DNA of 14,199 bases from Spirochaetales bacterium (GTDB lineage: Bacteria > Spirochaetota > Spirochaetia > Treponematales > UBA12059). Made by a program: the position numbers and the translations under genes. The stretch lies in assembly GCA_004525355.1 (NCBI GenBank), contig SPCK01000018.1, forward strand, positions 1-14,199, read 5' to 3'. Below the pieces are notes generated by a model. It did no database searches. It saw nothing but the letters and a program-made list of their open reading frames with translations, and was not told the DNA's origin. Position 1 is the stretch's first letter; the number at the start of each line of letters is the position of its first letter. Of this stretch, positions 1 through 6,799 are shown piece after piece.

Positions 1-47
1 ACAAGCGTGAACGTAAGCGTCACCGGTGCGTTATACTTGATTGTCAT
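1..47 (-). CDS. 5' end of a gene cut by the window edge, possibly a rhomboid-family intramembrane protease
   Basis: An ATG at 47-45 is preceded by a perfect GGAGG (complement of 54-58) at 6-base spacing, and 15 codons remain open to the window edge. The visible peptide is MTIKYNAPVTLTFTL. A second in-frame ATG at 53-51 abuts the GGAGG and is therefore the poorer start. A short polar beginning followed by a Y-N-A-P-V-T-L-T-F stretch resembles, from memory, the N-terminus of spirochaetal rhomboid proteases just before their first membrane helix. That assignment is recall from 15 residues only. The gene begins 54 bases after the stop of exodeoxyribonuclease III on the same strand, so the two may be co-transcribed. 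The start itself is well supported by the ribosome binding site; the product is uncertain. Confidence 0.5.
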   Translation of the reverse strand, partial: MTIKYNAPVTLTFTL

Positions 48-101
48 GATCATCCTCCATCGCTGAATGCGGATGCGCGGCAGACACCCGGTGTAAAGAC
101 G

Positions 102-884
102 TTATAGGTCCAGCTCCAAGGCTACCGGACAATGATCCGAGCCAACGACGTTTTTCAATATCGATGCGGAGCGTACCGCGGGCCACGTTCTCTCGTCGAC
201 GCAGTGATAATCGATACGCCAGCCGATATCCTTCTCGCGGGCTTTCATCCTGTAGCTCCACCAGCTGTAATGTCCCGGTTCCCCCGGATGCAGCCGCCTG
301 AACGTGTCAACGTACCCGCTTCCCAGGAATCGCGACATCCAAGCTCGCTCCTCAGGCAGGTAACCTGGATTCGCCTCGTTGGCCTTTGGATAGGTCAGGT
401 CGATGGGTTCATGCGCGATATTGTAGTCGCCGCAGAGCACGACGTGGCGACCTTCAGCGACGAGGGTATCCATACGCGCCAGAACAGCGTCGCAGAAGCG
501 TATCTTGTAATCCAGCCTGGCTCCCGCCTCCTGTGAATTGGGAAAATAGGCACTGGACAGTACATAGCCGCCCATATCGGCCTCCAAGTAGCGCCCTTCA
601 TCGTCGAACTCGTCGACACCCAGGAATCGAACGCTTTCTGGTTCCTTCTTGGCGTAGATGGCGACACCGGAATAGCCGCGACGCTTGGCGCTGGCGAAGT
701 AACAGCGATATGGCAAGCCAACCGAATCAGTCAACTCAAAAAATTCCTTGGTAAGCTGGGAGGGGTCGGCCTTGGTCTCCTGCAGGCATACCGCGTCGGC
801 CGACGAGTCGCGCATCCACTCGAAAAAGCCTTTCTGCGATACGGCCCGAATGCCGTTGACGTTCCAGGAAAGTACGGTACTCAT
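102..884 (-). CDS. xth: Exodeoxyribonuclease III / AP endonuclease (ExoA/XthA family)
   Basis: This 260-residue protein belongs to the Mg-dependent exonuclease III family of the endonuclease/exonuclease/phosphatase fold. Such enzymes cut DNA 5' of abasic sites and trim 3' blocked ends in base excision repair. All family signatures are present: WNVNGIRA at residues 7-14, the metal-binding Glu36 in LQETK, GYSGVAIY around 70-77, the GDYNIAHEPIDL block with catalytic Asp153 and Asn155, the WRIDY block with Asp225, and the C-terminal GSDHCPV with Asp250 and His251. Length is normal for the family. The ATG at 884 has a GAGG (complement of 893-896) at 8-base spacing. The gene sits 76 bases downstream of the PEGA-protein gene on the same strand and may be read through from that operon or from a weak promoter in the gap. 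Enzymatic identity is secure. The choice between the ExoA and XthA subfamily names is not. Confidence 0.96.
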   Translation of the reverse strand: MSTVLSWNVNGIRAVSQKGFFEWMRDSSADAVCLQETKADPSQLTKEFFELTDSVGLPYRCYFASAKRRGYSGVAIYAKKEPESVRFLGVDEFDDEGRYLEADMGGYVLSSAYFPNSQEAGARLDYKIRFCDAVLARMDTLVAEGRHVVLCGDYNIAHEPIDLTYPKANEANPGYLPEERAWMSRFLGSGYVDTFRRLHPGEPGHYSWWSYRMKAREKDIGWRIDYHCVDERTWPAVRSASILKNVVGSDHCPVALELDL

Positions 885-892
885 CGATACGT

Positions 893-925
893 CCTCATTG
901 ACTCTTTATATTTGTTGGCTGCCGA
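893..925 (-). promoter_or_regulatory. Weak candidate promoter in front of the exodeoxyribonuclease III gene
   Basis: The 76-base gap upstream of the nuclease start holds, on the minus strand, a TATAAA (complement of 905-910). Upstream of it are only weak -35 matches such as TTGGAG at a short 15-base spacing. If used, transcription would start around 898, leaving a very short leader that still contains the GAGG ribosome binding site. The -10 match is good, the -35 match poor, so the gene may depend on read-through instead. Confidence 0.25.
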
Positions 926-960
926 CTCCAATGATAGCCCATGGCCGTCGCGGCGTTTCA

Positions 961-1941
961 TCAAGGCGAGATACGTATTTCCAGCACCACGGCGAGTTCA
1001 ACGGTATAGACCTTTCCCTTCAGTGCGCTGAATTTCCTCGTTATGGCATAGTCGCCGATCCGGCATACGACCGTGTGCTCACCCGGGTCGAGCGACAGGC
1101 CAGACCATTCCGAGCCCGAAAGCGGTTTGCCATCCAGAACGATGGAGGCCCCCTGTGGCGCATGGATGATCAACCGGGGGGCGTCCGGCACGAGCGTGAC
1201 CGCTACCTGTGTAATTTTTCCGGCTTCCACGCCGACTGACAATATCTCTTCCCTATATCCCTCTGCGACAACGCGGAGCGTTCGCAGGCCTTTTCGAGCG
1301 ACGATGAGCGTAGAGGGGCCTTCAACCGGCAGATCATCGAGGAAGACCTGCGGAGTCACAAGTTCTCCTTCAGCGTCGATACTCAGGGTTATTCCACCCT
1401 CGTCGGTAAGGACCGGCCTGACGATCACTATAAATTCCGCCGTTTCCATACCGCTCGACAGCCCCTTCCCGATTGCCGACAGCTTGAACATCAACGGATA
1501 GCGATCCGGTCCCGTCACGATCGGTACCAATAGGTAGAAGGGGCTGGCCCGCATGCCGTGCTTCTGCGTAAGGGGAATCCTCAGGGCCGCGCTGACCCGG
1601 GCGGGCAAGGTTTGGGTCGCCAGCAAATCGCCGTTGAAGTCCACGCCGCCCTGCGAAGGCAATGGGTGTACGCCGGCGTATACGGACCAGGCAATCATGG
1701 ATTCCGCACCGCGGAAAACGCTCGGGACGCGGATTTCCAGTTCGATGCCCTCCATGAACAGCGGGCCTTCGGGGAGAACGACTCCGACAGCCTCGTTGTA
1801 GCGCATGGAAACAGTAACGCCATCGGGCTTGGCCGGGTCTACCTCAACCGTCGAGGAGACGACGGTACGGAATCCCTCGGCCCAAGCTGAGCCAAAAATG
1901 GTCGCGGCGAGAAGGGTCATCAGTACCGTTCGTCGTTTCAT
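961..1941 (-). CDS. Secreted protein with two C-terminal PEGA-like modules
   Basis: The chosen ATG at 1941 gives 326 residues and overlaps the stop of the upstream M23 peptidase gene as ATGA, which points to translational coupling. Reading can extend upstream to 2124, but that portion lies inside the peptidase gene and would remove the signal peptide from the N-terminus. Residues 1-21 form a signal peptide with a KRR n-region, a hydrophobic core and an A-W-A cleavage motif, so the product should be periplasmic or exported. Residues 25-180 are a beta-rich domain I do not recognise. Residues 192-257 and 258-320 look like two PEGA-type beta-sandwich modules: the first has the G-x-R-T-L-R-V-V-A-E-G-Y pattern, the second VLDGKPL followed by DPGEHTV, with DPGE in place of the PEGA tetrad. 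PEGA modules occur in many envelope proteins and are thought to bind other surface proteins or glycans. No catalytic motif is visible, and a structural or tethering role beside the peptidase is inferred. Confidence 0.85.
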   Translation of the reverse strand: MKRRTVLMTLLAATIFGSAWAEGFRTVVSSTVEVDPAKPDGVTVSMRYNEAVGVVLPEGPLFMEGIELEIRVPSVFRGAESMIAWSVYAGVHPLPSQGGVDFNGDLLATQTLPARVSAALRIPLTQKHGMRASPFYLLVPIVTGPDRYPLMFKLSAIGKGLSSGMETAEFIVIVRPVLTDEGGITLSIDAEGELVTPQVFLDDLPVEGPSTLIVARKGLRTLRVVAEGYREEILSVGVEAGKITQVAVTLVPDAPRLIIHAPQGASIVLDGKPLSGSEWSGLSLDPGEHTVVCRIGDYAITRKFSALKGKVYTVELAVVLEIRISP

Positions 1942-2861
1942 GGCGATATTCCGGGAAGAAGGCTGGATGGATCTCGCGACGAGACACCCATCCGTATCTC
2001 GAAATGGAGATGCGGACCGGTTGAAAGGCCGCTTGAGCCGACCGCTGCGATTATTGTACCTGATAGAACGCTTTGATTCAACTCGACCGTGACCCGCTCC
2101 AGATGCCCGTAGATCGTTCGCCAACCGGATTCGTGCTCGATGATTATCCGGAGGCCGAGCATGCTATCCACCCCGATTGCGACAACCGTTCCAGCGCGTG
2201 CCGCCATCACGAAGGTACCCGCTGGCGCGGCAAGATCGATCCCTTCGTGGAGGCGATCGTGGCCGTCGATAGGACTCCTGCGCATGCCGTACGGACTGGA
2301 AAATACAGCCCGCGGCAATGGGGCGCGAAAACCTACATTGAGGAAGAACGAGCGTTCGGTCGAGTACAACCTCTTGCCCGGATAAAATGAGAAGACTTCC
2401 TGGCCTCGTTCGGTCGTAACTTTCAAACGATAGGGGATTTGATCTTCACTGGCCAAACGCGACGAGAGGATAAGGTCCATATCGTTGCGGGCTTTCTCAG
2501 GCAGAAACAGGCCGGCCATCGATGGAATCAGGATGATCCGGCCCGCATCGATGGGCGCGGGGTTGGTGAAACCGTTGAGACCAGCGAGGGTCTCGTATGG
2601 AAGCGACAGACGCGCGGCGAGGGAAAAGAGATCCTCGCCTCCTTGCGAAATCCATGCTCCCAGAAACAGGTCGGGCCAGGATCCACTGCCGTTCTCTGCC
2701 CCGTATCCTTGCGCTATGGCGTCCTGAAGTTGCCGAAATACCAGATCGGAGGGTGCCAGGCGACGAATGACCGGGTATTCGGCCAGCGATACAGTCGGCG
2801 AAGGATCGGCCCTGGCGACGGACCACATGAACATGAAGAGGAAGATGGATATGGTCCTCAT
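1938..2861 (-). CDS. Secreted LysM/M23-family (LytM-type) peptidoglycan endopeptidase
   Basis: This is a zinc metallopeptidase of family M23, expected to cut peptide cross-links in peptidoglycan in the periplasm. Using the ATG at 2861 it has 307 residues and a compact signal peptide (residues 1-18, R near the start, ISIFLFMFMW core, ARA before the cleavage point). Residues 71-115 resemble a LysM cell-wall binding module, with a GEDLFSLAARL start and an end like GRIILIP. The M23 domain covers roughly residues 185-290 and keeps every catalytic element: HEGIDL with His205 and Asp209, YGHL with His253, and GPHLHFEIR with His284 and His286. It is therefore predicted to be an active enzyme rather than a degenerate activator. 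An in-frame TTG at 2891 would add ten residues and overlap the previous stop as TTGA; neither start has a convincing ribosome binding site. The 3' end overlaps the PEGA-protein gene. Confidence 0.93.
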   Translation of the reverse strand: MRTISIFLFMFMWSVARADPSPTVSLAEYPVIRRLAPSDLVFRQLQDAIAQGYGAENGSGSWPDLFLGAWISQGGEDLFSLAARLSLPYETLAGLNGFTNPAPIDAGRIILIPSMAGLFLPEKARNDMDLILSSRLASEDQIPYRLKVTTERGQEVFSFYPGKRLYSTERSFFLNVGFRAPLPRAVFSSPYGMRRSPIDGHDRLHEGIDLAAPAGTFVMAARAGTVVAIGVDSMLGLRIIIEHESGWRTIYGHLERVTVELNQSVLSGTIIAAVGSSGLSTGPHLHFEIRMGVSSRDPSSLLPGISP

Positions 2862-2887
2862 ACCCGAGCGAAGCGTTGCATGCCAGA

Positions 2888-3169
2888 TCAAGGCGACTCA
2901 TTTCGGGCACCAGGGGCCGTATCGTTTCCGGGAGCCCTTATGGATAGCCGTCGTCCCTTCAGTCGGTGCCGGATCGCTCCGCCTGCGACCAGGGTTCCGA
3001 CGACTATAAGCATGACAGCGGTATAGGTGCGAGGGTGATGCGTCGCCATGAACCACAGAGGCCAGACGGCAAGCGCACCGAGCCCAAGAATCGCCGCGGC
3101 TCCCAGGAGCCCGAGGGCAAATCCCGTGAAGGTACGACTCCGTCGACCCTGGTCATTGCGAAAAATCAT
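2888..3169 (-). CDS. Small two-helix membrane protein of unknown function
   Basis: The ATG at 3169 overlaps the stop codon of the upstream gene as ATGA and gives a 93-residue protein. Longer versions extending to 3355 would run inside the upstream gene and add an arginine- and proline-rich stretch, which looks like out-of-frame translation. Two hydrophobic segments are clear, about residues 15-41 (rich in Gly, Ala, Leu) and 49-68, separated by a short HHPRT-containing loop. A basic cluster, RHRLKGRR, follows the second segment and suggests a cytoplasmic C-terminus. The tail to the end is polar and probably disordered. I do not recognise a family. Its size, membrane topology and coupled position between a larger membrane protein and the M23 peptidase suggest a small partner subunit in an envelope complex, which is inference only. 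Confidence 0.72.
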   Translation of the reverse strand: MIFRNDQGRRSRTFTGFALGLLGAAAILGLGALAVWPLWFMATHHPRTYTAVMLIVVGTLVAGGAIRHRLKGRRLSIRAPGNDTAPGARNESP

Positions 3170-3927
3170 GCGTATGACTCGGAGCCGACTGCGTTCAGGA
3201 GCTTGAGGTACGCCAGGACCAGGGAACCTTCCCGGGGGCCAAGACTCTTGTAGGCCTTGTCTAGCATTCGTCCGGAAGGCGCGCCGCTTCTCGACGCATC
3301 GTACAGCCCAACGACCGCGGTCCGACCGCGCCACCGTCTGGCCAGGCAGGAGCACAGGGCTTCGGCCTCTTCCCGTTCCTCGTCCGACAGGGAAAGCTCC
3401 CGGTCCGACGCATGCATGGCATAGAACGAAGCGGGGCCGAGAGCCTTGGCCTCGTCCACCAAGGCTTCAAAAAGATCCATGACCCGGCTTTCCCGGAAAA
3501 AGGCCACATCCAATGCCCGATGGAGTGTCAGGATGGAATCGGTATAGCCGCCTGAGGCCAAGGCGCGTCGTTCGCTCCAGAAATACAGTGCAACCGAAGC
3601 AAAGCCAGCGATGAGAAATTCGTCCACAATTGGAACCGGATCACGCACCACGATTGAAAGGAACAGATAAACGACAAGAAACGTAATGGCGGCCAGGGCA
3701 AGGCGCAAGAAAAATCCTTTACCCAGCACATGGGACTTGACGCCCGCTTCCATAGCCTTGTTCAGATGGGCGCGAAGGGCTTCCGTATCCGTCGGTGCGT
3801 CACCGGTACCGTAACGACCGAAGAGAGAAAGGGTTTCCGAATGATTGTAGATGGACGGTTCGTCGAAGGGTGTCAATATGAGCCGTTCACCATCGTTGAT
3901 TACGAATATATACGTTCTGTTTGCCAT
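3166..3927 (-). CDS. Two-helix membrane protein of unknown function in the envelope operon
   Basis: The 253-residue product starts MANRTYIFVIND at an ATG with only a weak upstream AGGCTT. It has a roughly 70-residue N-terminal region lacking a signal peptide, two membrane segments at about residues 72-93 and 99-117, and a C-terminal region of about 135 residues. That region is alpha-helical in appearance, with acidic patches such as SDEEREEAEAL near residues 177-187. Both soluble parts should face the same side of the membrane, most likely the cytoplasm. No catalytic motif or named domain is recognisable. The gene begins 64 bases after the acidic repeat protein gene stops, and its own stop overlaps the start of the 93-residue protein as ATGA, so it belongs to the same coupled cluster. 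The short gap in front contains small inverted repeats but no T-run that would make a terminator on this strand. Confidence 0.8.
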   Translation of the reverse strand: MANRTYIFVINDGERLILTPFDEPSIYNHSETLSLFGRYGTGDAPTDTEALRAHLNKAMEAGVKSHVLGKGFFLRLALAAITFLVVYLFLSIVVRDPVPIVDEFLIAGFASVALYFWSERRALASGGYTDSILTLHRALDVAFFRESRVMDLFEALVDEAKALGPASFYAMHASDRELSLSDEEREEAEALCSCLARRWRGRTAVVGLYDASRSGAPSGRMLDKAYKSLGPREGSLVLAYLKLLNAVGSESYA

Positions 3928-3991
3928 TGATTGAAGCCTATGTCTGTAGCGAAGCCCATGTCAAGGCGCCGGGATTGATTCCCGAAGCCTG

Positions 3992-6694
3992 TCAGGCTCC
4001 TTTTCGGCCACCAAGGACCTCGTCGGCCAAGGCCTTGAGCTCCGGATCCCCCGTCGGAGAAGATTTCCCGACAGCCTGGCGATTGAGCGTAAACACGCCG
4101 TCCACCATCTGAATCACGTCCTCAACGGGTTCATCATCCAGCGGGACCAGATCGATCGGATCGCTTTCCCCGAGAACGAACAGCTCTTCCATCGAGTAGC
4201 CGTATAGCGATCCTGCGTTGCGAATGGGCCGGTATCGGGAAGTGAAAGCCTCCCCACTGAGGTACTCCGTGTCCGAGGGAACCTCTTCATCCTCGCTTGA
4301 TCCGACAACCTGCAGCTCCTCGAGACGCTCGCGGTCCTCATCGGAAAGCATGGAGAATTCGCCTGATTCAGGCAGGGCGGTCAGGGCATCCTGATCCTCA
4401 TCCCCTTCTTCGGCCGGTTCCTGTTGGAATACATACTCGTCGAGCTCCAGGAAACCTTCCTCATCGCGGTAACCTTCCAGGGGCGTCAGGTCCAGCGCTT
4501 CGAGGAAAAGTTCGAACTCAACTTCATCCAAGTCTTCATCCAGCTGTTCCAAGTCTTCAGGTTCGATATAGTCGTCTACTTCTTCAAGTTCGGCCTGAGT
4601 GACATCAAAAATATCGGAAACGTCGACGGCGTCCTCAATCGCTGGCGCGAGAGCAGAATGATCCTCCATGGGAAGGAGGTCGGATGCCTGTTCGTTATCA
4701 ACGGATTCAAGATCGGCAGCGTCTACATCATCGAAAGGCGAGGCCAGAATGAGTTCGGCGACATTGCCTTTCTGCGGTATCTCGATCTCATCGGAGACCA
4801 TCTGATCCTGGGACAGTCCATATTCCAGATAGCCCATGAGGTCGGCCATATCCGTTTCTTCGACAAGTTCAAGCCCGAGGCTCTCAGGGATGAGCGGAAG
4901 GTCTTCGTCCGCCTCCTGGGAAGCCAGGTTCATTGCAGCCACGGACATGTTGCCCGGCTTTGCCGCTGCGAACTCTTCCTCTGGTTCCTCGACTTCTTCC
5001 AGCTCCTCTATTTCTTCAAGCTCTTCAATCGTTTCCGCGATTGCTTCAGGCTCCCCTGGTTCTTCGACTGTCTCGACTTCCCCGGCTTCAGCGACTTCTT
5101 CATATACCTGGGCTTCCTCGAGTTCTTCAGCCTCTTCAGCCTCTTCAGCCTCTTCAGCTTCTTCAAACTTTTCAGCCGTTGGCGCCTCTTCCAGGTCCTC
5201 AACTGCCTGGGCTTCCTCAAATTCCTCGAGTTCTTCAGCCTCTTCAGCTGTTGGCGCCTCTTCCAGGTCCTCGACTGCCTGGGCTTCCTCGAATTCCTCG
5301 AGCTCTTCAGCCTCTTCAGCCACTGGCACTTCGGTGGATTTGTCGATTTCCGGTATCCCGGGACGAACAGGGATGGAAGGCGACATGGTCTGTATGCGTT
5401 GCTCGGGCGCGGCAGCGCCGGAAGAGACGACCAAATGCCCCTTGCTCAGCGCTTCCTTGAGCAGGGCTTCGATCCTGGTCAGATCGACGCCTTCTTCACG
5501 TTCGGATCGAGCCGCCAAGATGTTGACGATCTCGTCCCAGCTTTTGTCGACGAGCGCGTCCACCTCGTCGGTCTGTCGTTTGGCAAGCCTGCCGGCGCTT
5601 TTCCTGATTCGTTCCCTGACCTCGCCCCTCCGGGCTTCCAGCTCGCGACGGAATCGCTCGGTATCCAGGGAACCCTTCTTGTCCAGGTATTCCTCGAGCA
5701 GGCTCAGCTGGAAACGCTTGATACGATGGCTGAGTGCCGCCATCCTGTCTTGCCTGAGATTGAGGAGCAGGAATCCCAGGAGATACGTGGTAAGGAAAAA
5801 TGCCGCCAAGAGGAGCCAGCGCATTGCCTGCGGAAAGACGAACCAGGAAGCAGGCACGAGGCGACCGACTGGACCGGCGATTCCCCTGCGGGAAAACAGG
5901 ACATAGGTGTCTGACGAACCTGCGGATCCGACGGAAATGGGCTCTGCGGAAGGATCGCTTGTCCACAGGTCCGCTACCCGCGCAGCCAGGTTCTCACCAC
6001 CCCAGGCCGGGGCACCAAAGAGAAGGCCTCCGCCCACGGGAGACGGATCGTCGTCCAGCCCGACTCGACGGTCACGCACCAGGTACTCGGTCAGACCCGC
6101 ATACGATACGTAAAAGATCGCGGTTCCACGGTACACGCCGAAACCGTCAGTGAACGGAAAACGATACGCAAAAGATCTGCGCGAGCCCAGTGACAGGATC
6201 GAGGGCGCTGCGCCCTGCTCCAACGTCAGGGAGCCCCACGGTTCATCGCTTGCCTCGCCGTAATTCCGATAGACGACCCGGAAAGCTTCCGATCGGGCTA
6301 CGTCGCCGGGGAAGGTGCTGAAATGGATTCGTTTGCCGTCGGTGTCCACGAATCGTACGCCTGAAAGCCCGGTCGTCTCTTCCATGAGGCTACCGAAAGC
6401 GGTAGATCGCTGGAAAAGATCCTCGGTGCTCTGATTGGCCAGGAAACTTCGGCGCACGTAATCTTTATCGAGCAGGACGTTGAAACGCTCAAGATTGATG
6501 CTGTGGTATGCGTCTGCGGACGCTGCGAGGCTATCCATGGCCGTATCGACGGACGTTCGGACCCGGGCATCGAAGAAACGTGATTCAATAACGGAAAACA
6601 AGCCGGAAAAGGCCAGCACGGCAAACCCGGCGGCCAGAACGGTGGAGACGAGGAAACTTAGTGATGCCTTTTGTCCTACGGTCATGTCTTTCAT
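3992..6694 (-). CDS. Large membrane protein with an extracytoplasmic sensor-like domain and a long acidic repetitive cytoplasmic region
   Basis: The start at ATG 6694 gives 900 residues and places the first helix at residues 12-36; ATG 6685 (after GAAAG) and a TTG at 6775 are alternatives, none with a strong ribosome binding site. A region of about 255 residues outside the membrane follows, containing FVDTDGKRIHFSTFPGD near 115-131, which is reminiscent of Cache/PAS-like sensor folds. A second helix lies near 292-313, then a charged helical stretch with likely coiled coil (about 320-420). From about 457 onward the chain is extremely acidic: an E/A/L-rich repeat zone to about 575, then a D/E-rich region with scattered hydrophobics. 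It ends in an apparently ordered, less acidic tail around RYRPIRNAGSLYGYSMEELF. No HAMP, histidine kinase, GGDEF or methyl-accepting domain is visible. The layout resembles a chemoreceptor-type topology whose output domain has been replaced by an acidic scaffold. I do not recognise the family. It leads the minus-strand envelope operon from its own divergent promoter. Confidence 0.85.
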   Translation of the reverse strand: MKDMTVGQKASLSFLVSTVLAAGFAVLAFSGLFSVIESRFFDARVRTSVDTAMDSLAASADAYHSINLERFNVLLDKDYVRRSFLANQSTEDLFQRSTAFGSLMEETTGLSGVRFVDTDGKRIHFSTFPGDVARSEAFRVVYRNYGEASDEPWGSLTLEQGAAPSILSLGSRRSFAYRFPFTDGFGVYRGTAIFYVSYAGLTEYLVRDRRVGLDDDPSPVGGGLLFGAPAWGGENLAARVADLWTSDPSAEPISVGSAGSSDTYVLFSRRGIAGPVGRLVPASWFVFPQAMRWLLLAAFFLTTYLLGFLLLNLRQDRMAALSHRIKRFQLSLLEEYLDKKGSLDTERFRRELEARRGEVRERIRKSAGRLAKRQTDEVDALVDKSWDEIVNILAARSEREEGVDLTRIEALLKEALSKGHLVVSSGAAAPEQRIQTMSPSIPVRPGIPEIDKSTEVPVAEEAEELEEFEEAQAVEDLEEAPTAEEAEELEEFEEAQAVEDLEEAPTAEKFEEAEEAEEAEEAEELEEAQVYEEVAEAGEVETVEEPGEPEAIAETIEELEEIEELEEVEEPEEEFAAAKPGNMSVAAMNLASQEADEDLPLIPESLGLELVEETDMADLMGYLEYGLSQDQMVSDEIEIPQKGNVAELILASPFDDVDAADLESVDNEQASDLLPMEDHSALAPAIEDAVDVSDIFDVTQAELEEVDDYIEPEDLEQLDEDLDEVEFELFLEALDLTPLEGYRDEEGFLELDEYVFQQEPAEEGDEDQDALTALPESGEFSMLSDEDRERLEELQVVGSSEDEEVPSDTEYLSGEAFTSRYRPIRNAGSLYGYSMEELFVLGESDPIDLVPLDDEPVEDVIQMVDGVFTLNRQAVGKSSPTGDPELKALADEVLGGRKGA
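5124..5168. repeat. 9-base microsatellite-like repeat, five units of TCTTCAGCC type
   Basis: Five contiguous 9-base units read TCTTCAGCC, TCTTCAGCC, TCTTCAGCC, TCTTCAGCT and TCTTCAAAC on the plus strand. On the coding (minus) strand they encode successive Glu-Glu-Ala triplets in the acidic part of the 900-residue membrane protein. Because the unit is a multiple of three, gain or loss of units would change protein length without shifting the frame. Confidence 0.85.
5181..5324. repeat. Tandem 72-base repeat, two copies, inside the acidic membrane protein gene
   Basis: Two direct copies, 5181-5252 and 5253-5324, match at 66 of 72 positions by my count. Each encodes a 24-residue block that begins EEAEELEEFEEAQ and ends DLEEAPTA. 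In the core the three base differences (GAG/GAA, TTC/TTT, GTC/GTT) are all silent, and the remaining differences fall at the outer boundary, where PVA replaces PTA. The length is a multiple of three, so copy-number change keeps the frame. Confidence 0.9.
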
Positions 6695-6799
6695 ACAATT
6701 TTCGGCAGAACGGGTTCCTTTCCGTAGGGTCGTCTTACTTGTAGGTACCTTATCAAGAATATATACTAGTAGCAACGATCATCAAATGAAAGGACGCCC
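6695..6799. promoter_or_regulatory. Divergent intergenic region with overlapping promoter candidates on both strands
   Basis: This 105-base gap separates two genes transcribed away from each other. On the plus strand TTGTAG (6739-6744), a 17-base spacer and TATACT (6762-6767) fit a sigma-70-type promoter with transcription starting near 6774. On the minus strand TTGATG (complement of 6780-6785), a 16-base spacer and TATATT (complement of 6758-6763) form another, starting near 6751. The two -10 boxes overlap by two bases, so polymerase could not occupy both at once. The plus-strand -35 match is only three of six. An AAAGGA ribosome binding site (6789-6794) serves the plus-strand gene. Confidence 0.5.

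Noticed and set aside
944..954. GCCG-TCG-CGGC hairpin after the PEGA-protein gene as a terminator.
   Set aside because: Four-base-pair stem with a three-base loop and no T-run on the minus strand.
1942..2124. Upstream extension of the PEGA-protein gene by 61 codons.
   Set aside because: It overlaps the M23 catalytic region and would bury the signal peptide; the ATGA-coupled start at 1941 fits much better.
3170..3355. Upstream extension of the 93-residue protein gene by 62 codons.
   Set aside because: It runs inside the preceding gene in another frame and encodes Arg/Pro-rich sequence with no membrane or domain pattern; the ATGA-coupled start at 3169 is preferred.
3975..3998. Inverted repeats CGGGA/TCCCG and AGCCTG/CAGGCT after the acidic protein gene as a terminator.
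   Set aside because: Stems are only five or six base pairs, the second overlaps the stop codon, and no T-run follows on the minus strand.
5124..5324. Regularly spaced direct repeats that might suggest a CRISPR array.
   Set aside because: Repeats are contiguous without unique spacers, are in frame and code for Glu-rich protein.
4424..5914. Long open frame (496 codons) on the plus strand opposite the acidic membrane protein, rich in Phe, Leu and Ser.
   Set aside because: It is the mirror of Glu/Ala/Leu codons: GAA, GAG and CTC read backwards as TTC, CTC and GAG, which avoids stops. It has no ribosome binding site or domain, and a second plus-strand frame at 4836-5906 is open for the same reason.
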